Below, piece after piece: positions 5,638-6,362 of a stretch of DNA of 6,362 bases (position 1 is the stretch's first letter; every line of letters begins with the position of its first letter). Source of the stretch: an uncultured Collinsella sp. (GTDB taxonomy: Bacteria > Actinomycetota > Coriobacteriia > Coriobacteriales > Coriobacteriaceae); contig CABURG010000100.1 of the NCBI GenBank assembly GCA_902493835.1, positions 1-6,362 on the forward strand. Direction: 5' to 3'. Position numbers and translations under genes: made by a program. Below the pieces are notes generated by a model. The model was given only the letters and a program-made list of their open reading frames with translations. It was not told the origin of the DNA and made no database searches.

Positions 5638-6213
5638 ATGAGCCTAACGATTGATACCGCCTATGCGCACGGAAGGGTTGTGGGAAAGATGGTCAATTAT
5701 GGGTTTGGTATGCCGACGCGCCTTGTTGCGGATGGAGACGTGGCTCGCTGGTGCGGACGATTGGTCGCTCACTACGGTGGCACCAAGGCGCTGGTCGTGT
5801 TGGGCGGTGACAAGCATACGCGCGATGAGCTTGTCTCGGCGGCACTTGGCTCGCTTGATCGAGCCCTACTCGAGCGTGTGCTTTTCCGCTGCGGCTCGTT
5901 TGAGGGCGACGGGGGAGACGAGCTGATCGACGAAGCCGTGGCCCTGGCGACCGACGAAGGCGTGGACTTTGTCCTGGCGATTGGCGATGCCGATACTGCC
6001 GGCTTTGCGCGCGAGCTCGCGCGTCGCATGGCGGCGCTCGATGCCGGCGAAGACGGCTTTGTACCTTATGGATGCATTGTCTCGGAGGGCAAGGTGCCTG
6101 CTGTCGTGGGCACCGGCGAGGTTCCCGTTTTTGCCATTATCGCGCCCGAACTGCTGGAGGGCATCGGGTCTCCTCTGCGTGAGTTGCTCGGTAGCGTCTG
6201 CGCTGCGGCCTAA
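5638..6213 (+). CDS. Stand-alone N-terminal-domain homologue of iron-containing alcohol dehydrogenase
   Basis: The 191-residue product follows the pattern of the Rossmann-like NAD(P)-binding half of Fe-ADH enzymes. MVNYGFGMPTRLV (18-30) is the usual opening strand and FG.PT element. ALVVLGGDKHT (51-61) replaces the usual VYGGGSI, GVDFVLAIGDADTAGFA (108-124) replaces FILAVGGGSVIDSAK, and VPVFAIIAP (162-170) fits the next strand. The protein then ends, whereas family members continue for about 200 more residues carrying the Asp/His metal ligands. The GGGS nucleotide motif is altered to GDAD, so dehydrogenase activity is unlikely; it could bind a nucleotide, play a structural or regulatory role, or be a decaying remnant. 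The start is uncertain: the ATG at 5638 has no clear ribosome-binding site, and Met18 (5689) after GGAAGGG (5671-5677) is a real alternative. Confidence 0.7.
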   Translation: MSLTIDTAYAHGRVVGKMVNYGFGMPTRLVADGDVARWCGRLVAHYGGTKALVVLGGDKHTRDELVSAALGSLDRALLERVLFRCGSFEGDGGDELIDEAVALATDEGVDFVLAIGDADTAGFARELARRMAALDAGEDGFVPYGCIVSEGKVPAVVGTGEVPVFAIIAPELLEGIGSPLRELLGSVCAAA

Positions 6214-6223
6214 TATTTGCCAT

Positions 6224-6287
6224 AAAGGGACGGGTTATTTTTGGTTGGTAAAGCGTTTGACCTGCCAAAATAAACCTGTCCCTTTTT
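6224..6287. repeat. Long imperfect inverted repeat ending in a T-run
   Basis: Arms at 6224-6244 and 6265-6285 match at 18 of 21 positions, and further partial pairing extends inward. The right arm carries the AAACCTGTCCCTTTTT segment also present at 5538-5553. It starts 10 nt after the stop of the dehydrogenase-like gene and ends in TTTTT (6283-6287), so it may act as that gene's terminator. Its length, imperfect pairing and reuse of a sequence found elsewhere also suit a REP-like or miniature mobile element copy. Confidence 0.65.
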
Positions 6288-6320
6288 AATATGAGCAGGA
6301 CATTGTCAAGAGGCAAAATC

Positions 6321-6352
6321 GGGCCTGGCCCCAACGATATGGGGTCAGGCCC
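6321..6352 (-). terminator. Terminator-like hairpin at the window end
   Basis: A 12-bp stem (GGGCCTGGCCCC, 6321-6332, with GGGGTCAGGCCC, 6341-6352) has one G-T pair and an 8-nt loop. On the minus strand the stem is followed by GATTTTG, a short U-run. It is not followed by T residues on the plus strand. It therefore best fits termination of a minus-strand gene lying beyond the right edge. Confidence 0.5.
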
Positions 6353-6362
6353 TCTCCCTATA

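Noticed and set aside
6288..6309. Minus-strand promoter beginning with a perfect TTGACA (6304-6309)
   Set aside because: No acceptable -10 element lies 16-18 nt away (TATTAA is only 12 nt away), and no minus-strand gene follows until the polymerase far downstream.

Overview
The window looks like chromosomal DNA from a GC-rich, anaerobic gut actinobacterium of the Coriobacteriia, most likely Collinsella or a relative. This is an inference from three things: high GC at third codon positions, a mix of actinobacterial base use with clostridial-type families (short flavodoxin, DUF3793, a YolD/UV-repair polymerase pair), and Cheo-type (Gram-positive) LexA boxes. No rRNA, tRNA, CRISPR or transposase is visible.

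Layout. (1) Positions 1-1671, plus strand: the 3' part of a polar amino acid ABC permease, open at the window edge, followed 12 nt later by its GlnQ-type ATPase. A perfect 18-bp hairpin (1693-1736) closes this operon and can also stop the opposing transcript. (2) Positions 1787-3024, minus strand: a two-gene operon with its own promoter, DUF3793 protein then short-chain flavodoxin. (3) Positions 3051-3516, plus strand, divergent from (2): a small membrane-anchored protein with a heavy-metal-associated (HMA) domain. A G/C-tract inverted repeat resembling a copper-sensor (CsoR-type) operator lies at its presumed transcription start. (4) Positions 3543-5538, minus strand: a DNA-damage cassette made of a Y-family polymerase gene and an overlapping YolD-like gene. 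Its strong promoter has a -10 element inside one LexA-like palindrome, and a second, weaker box follows in the leader. (5) Positions 5638-6213, plus strand: a stand-alone protein resembling only the N-terminal nucleotide-binding domain of iron-containing alcohol dehydrogenases, without the metal-binding half. (6) Positions 6224-6352: a long imperfect hairpin sharing a 16-nt segment with the region in front of gene (5), then a second hairpin that looks like a terminator for a minus-strand gene beyond the window.

The units appear functionally separate: nutrient uptake, low-potential electron transfer, metal (probably copper) handling, and SOS mutagenic repair. The strongest results are regulatory: tandem LexA boxes on the polymerase-yolD cassette and the CsoR-like site before the HMA protein. 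The most unusual proteins are the half-length dehydrogenase-like protein and the polymerase, which carries a long hydrophilic insertion in its little-finger region. I see no clear evidence of a wholly new multi-gene system.
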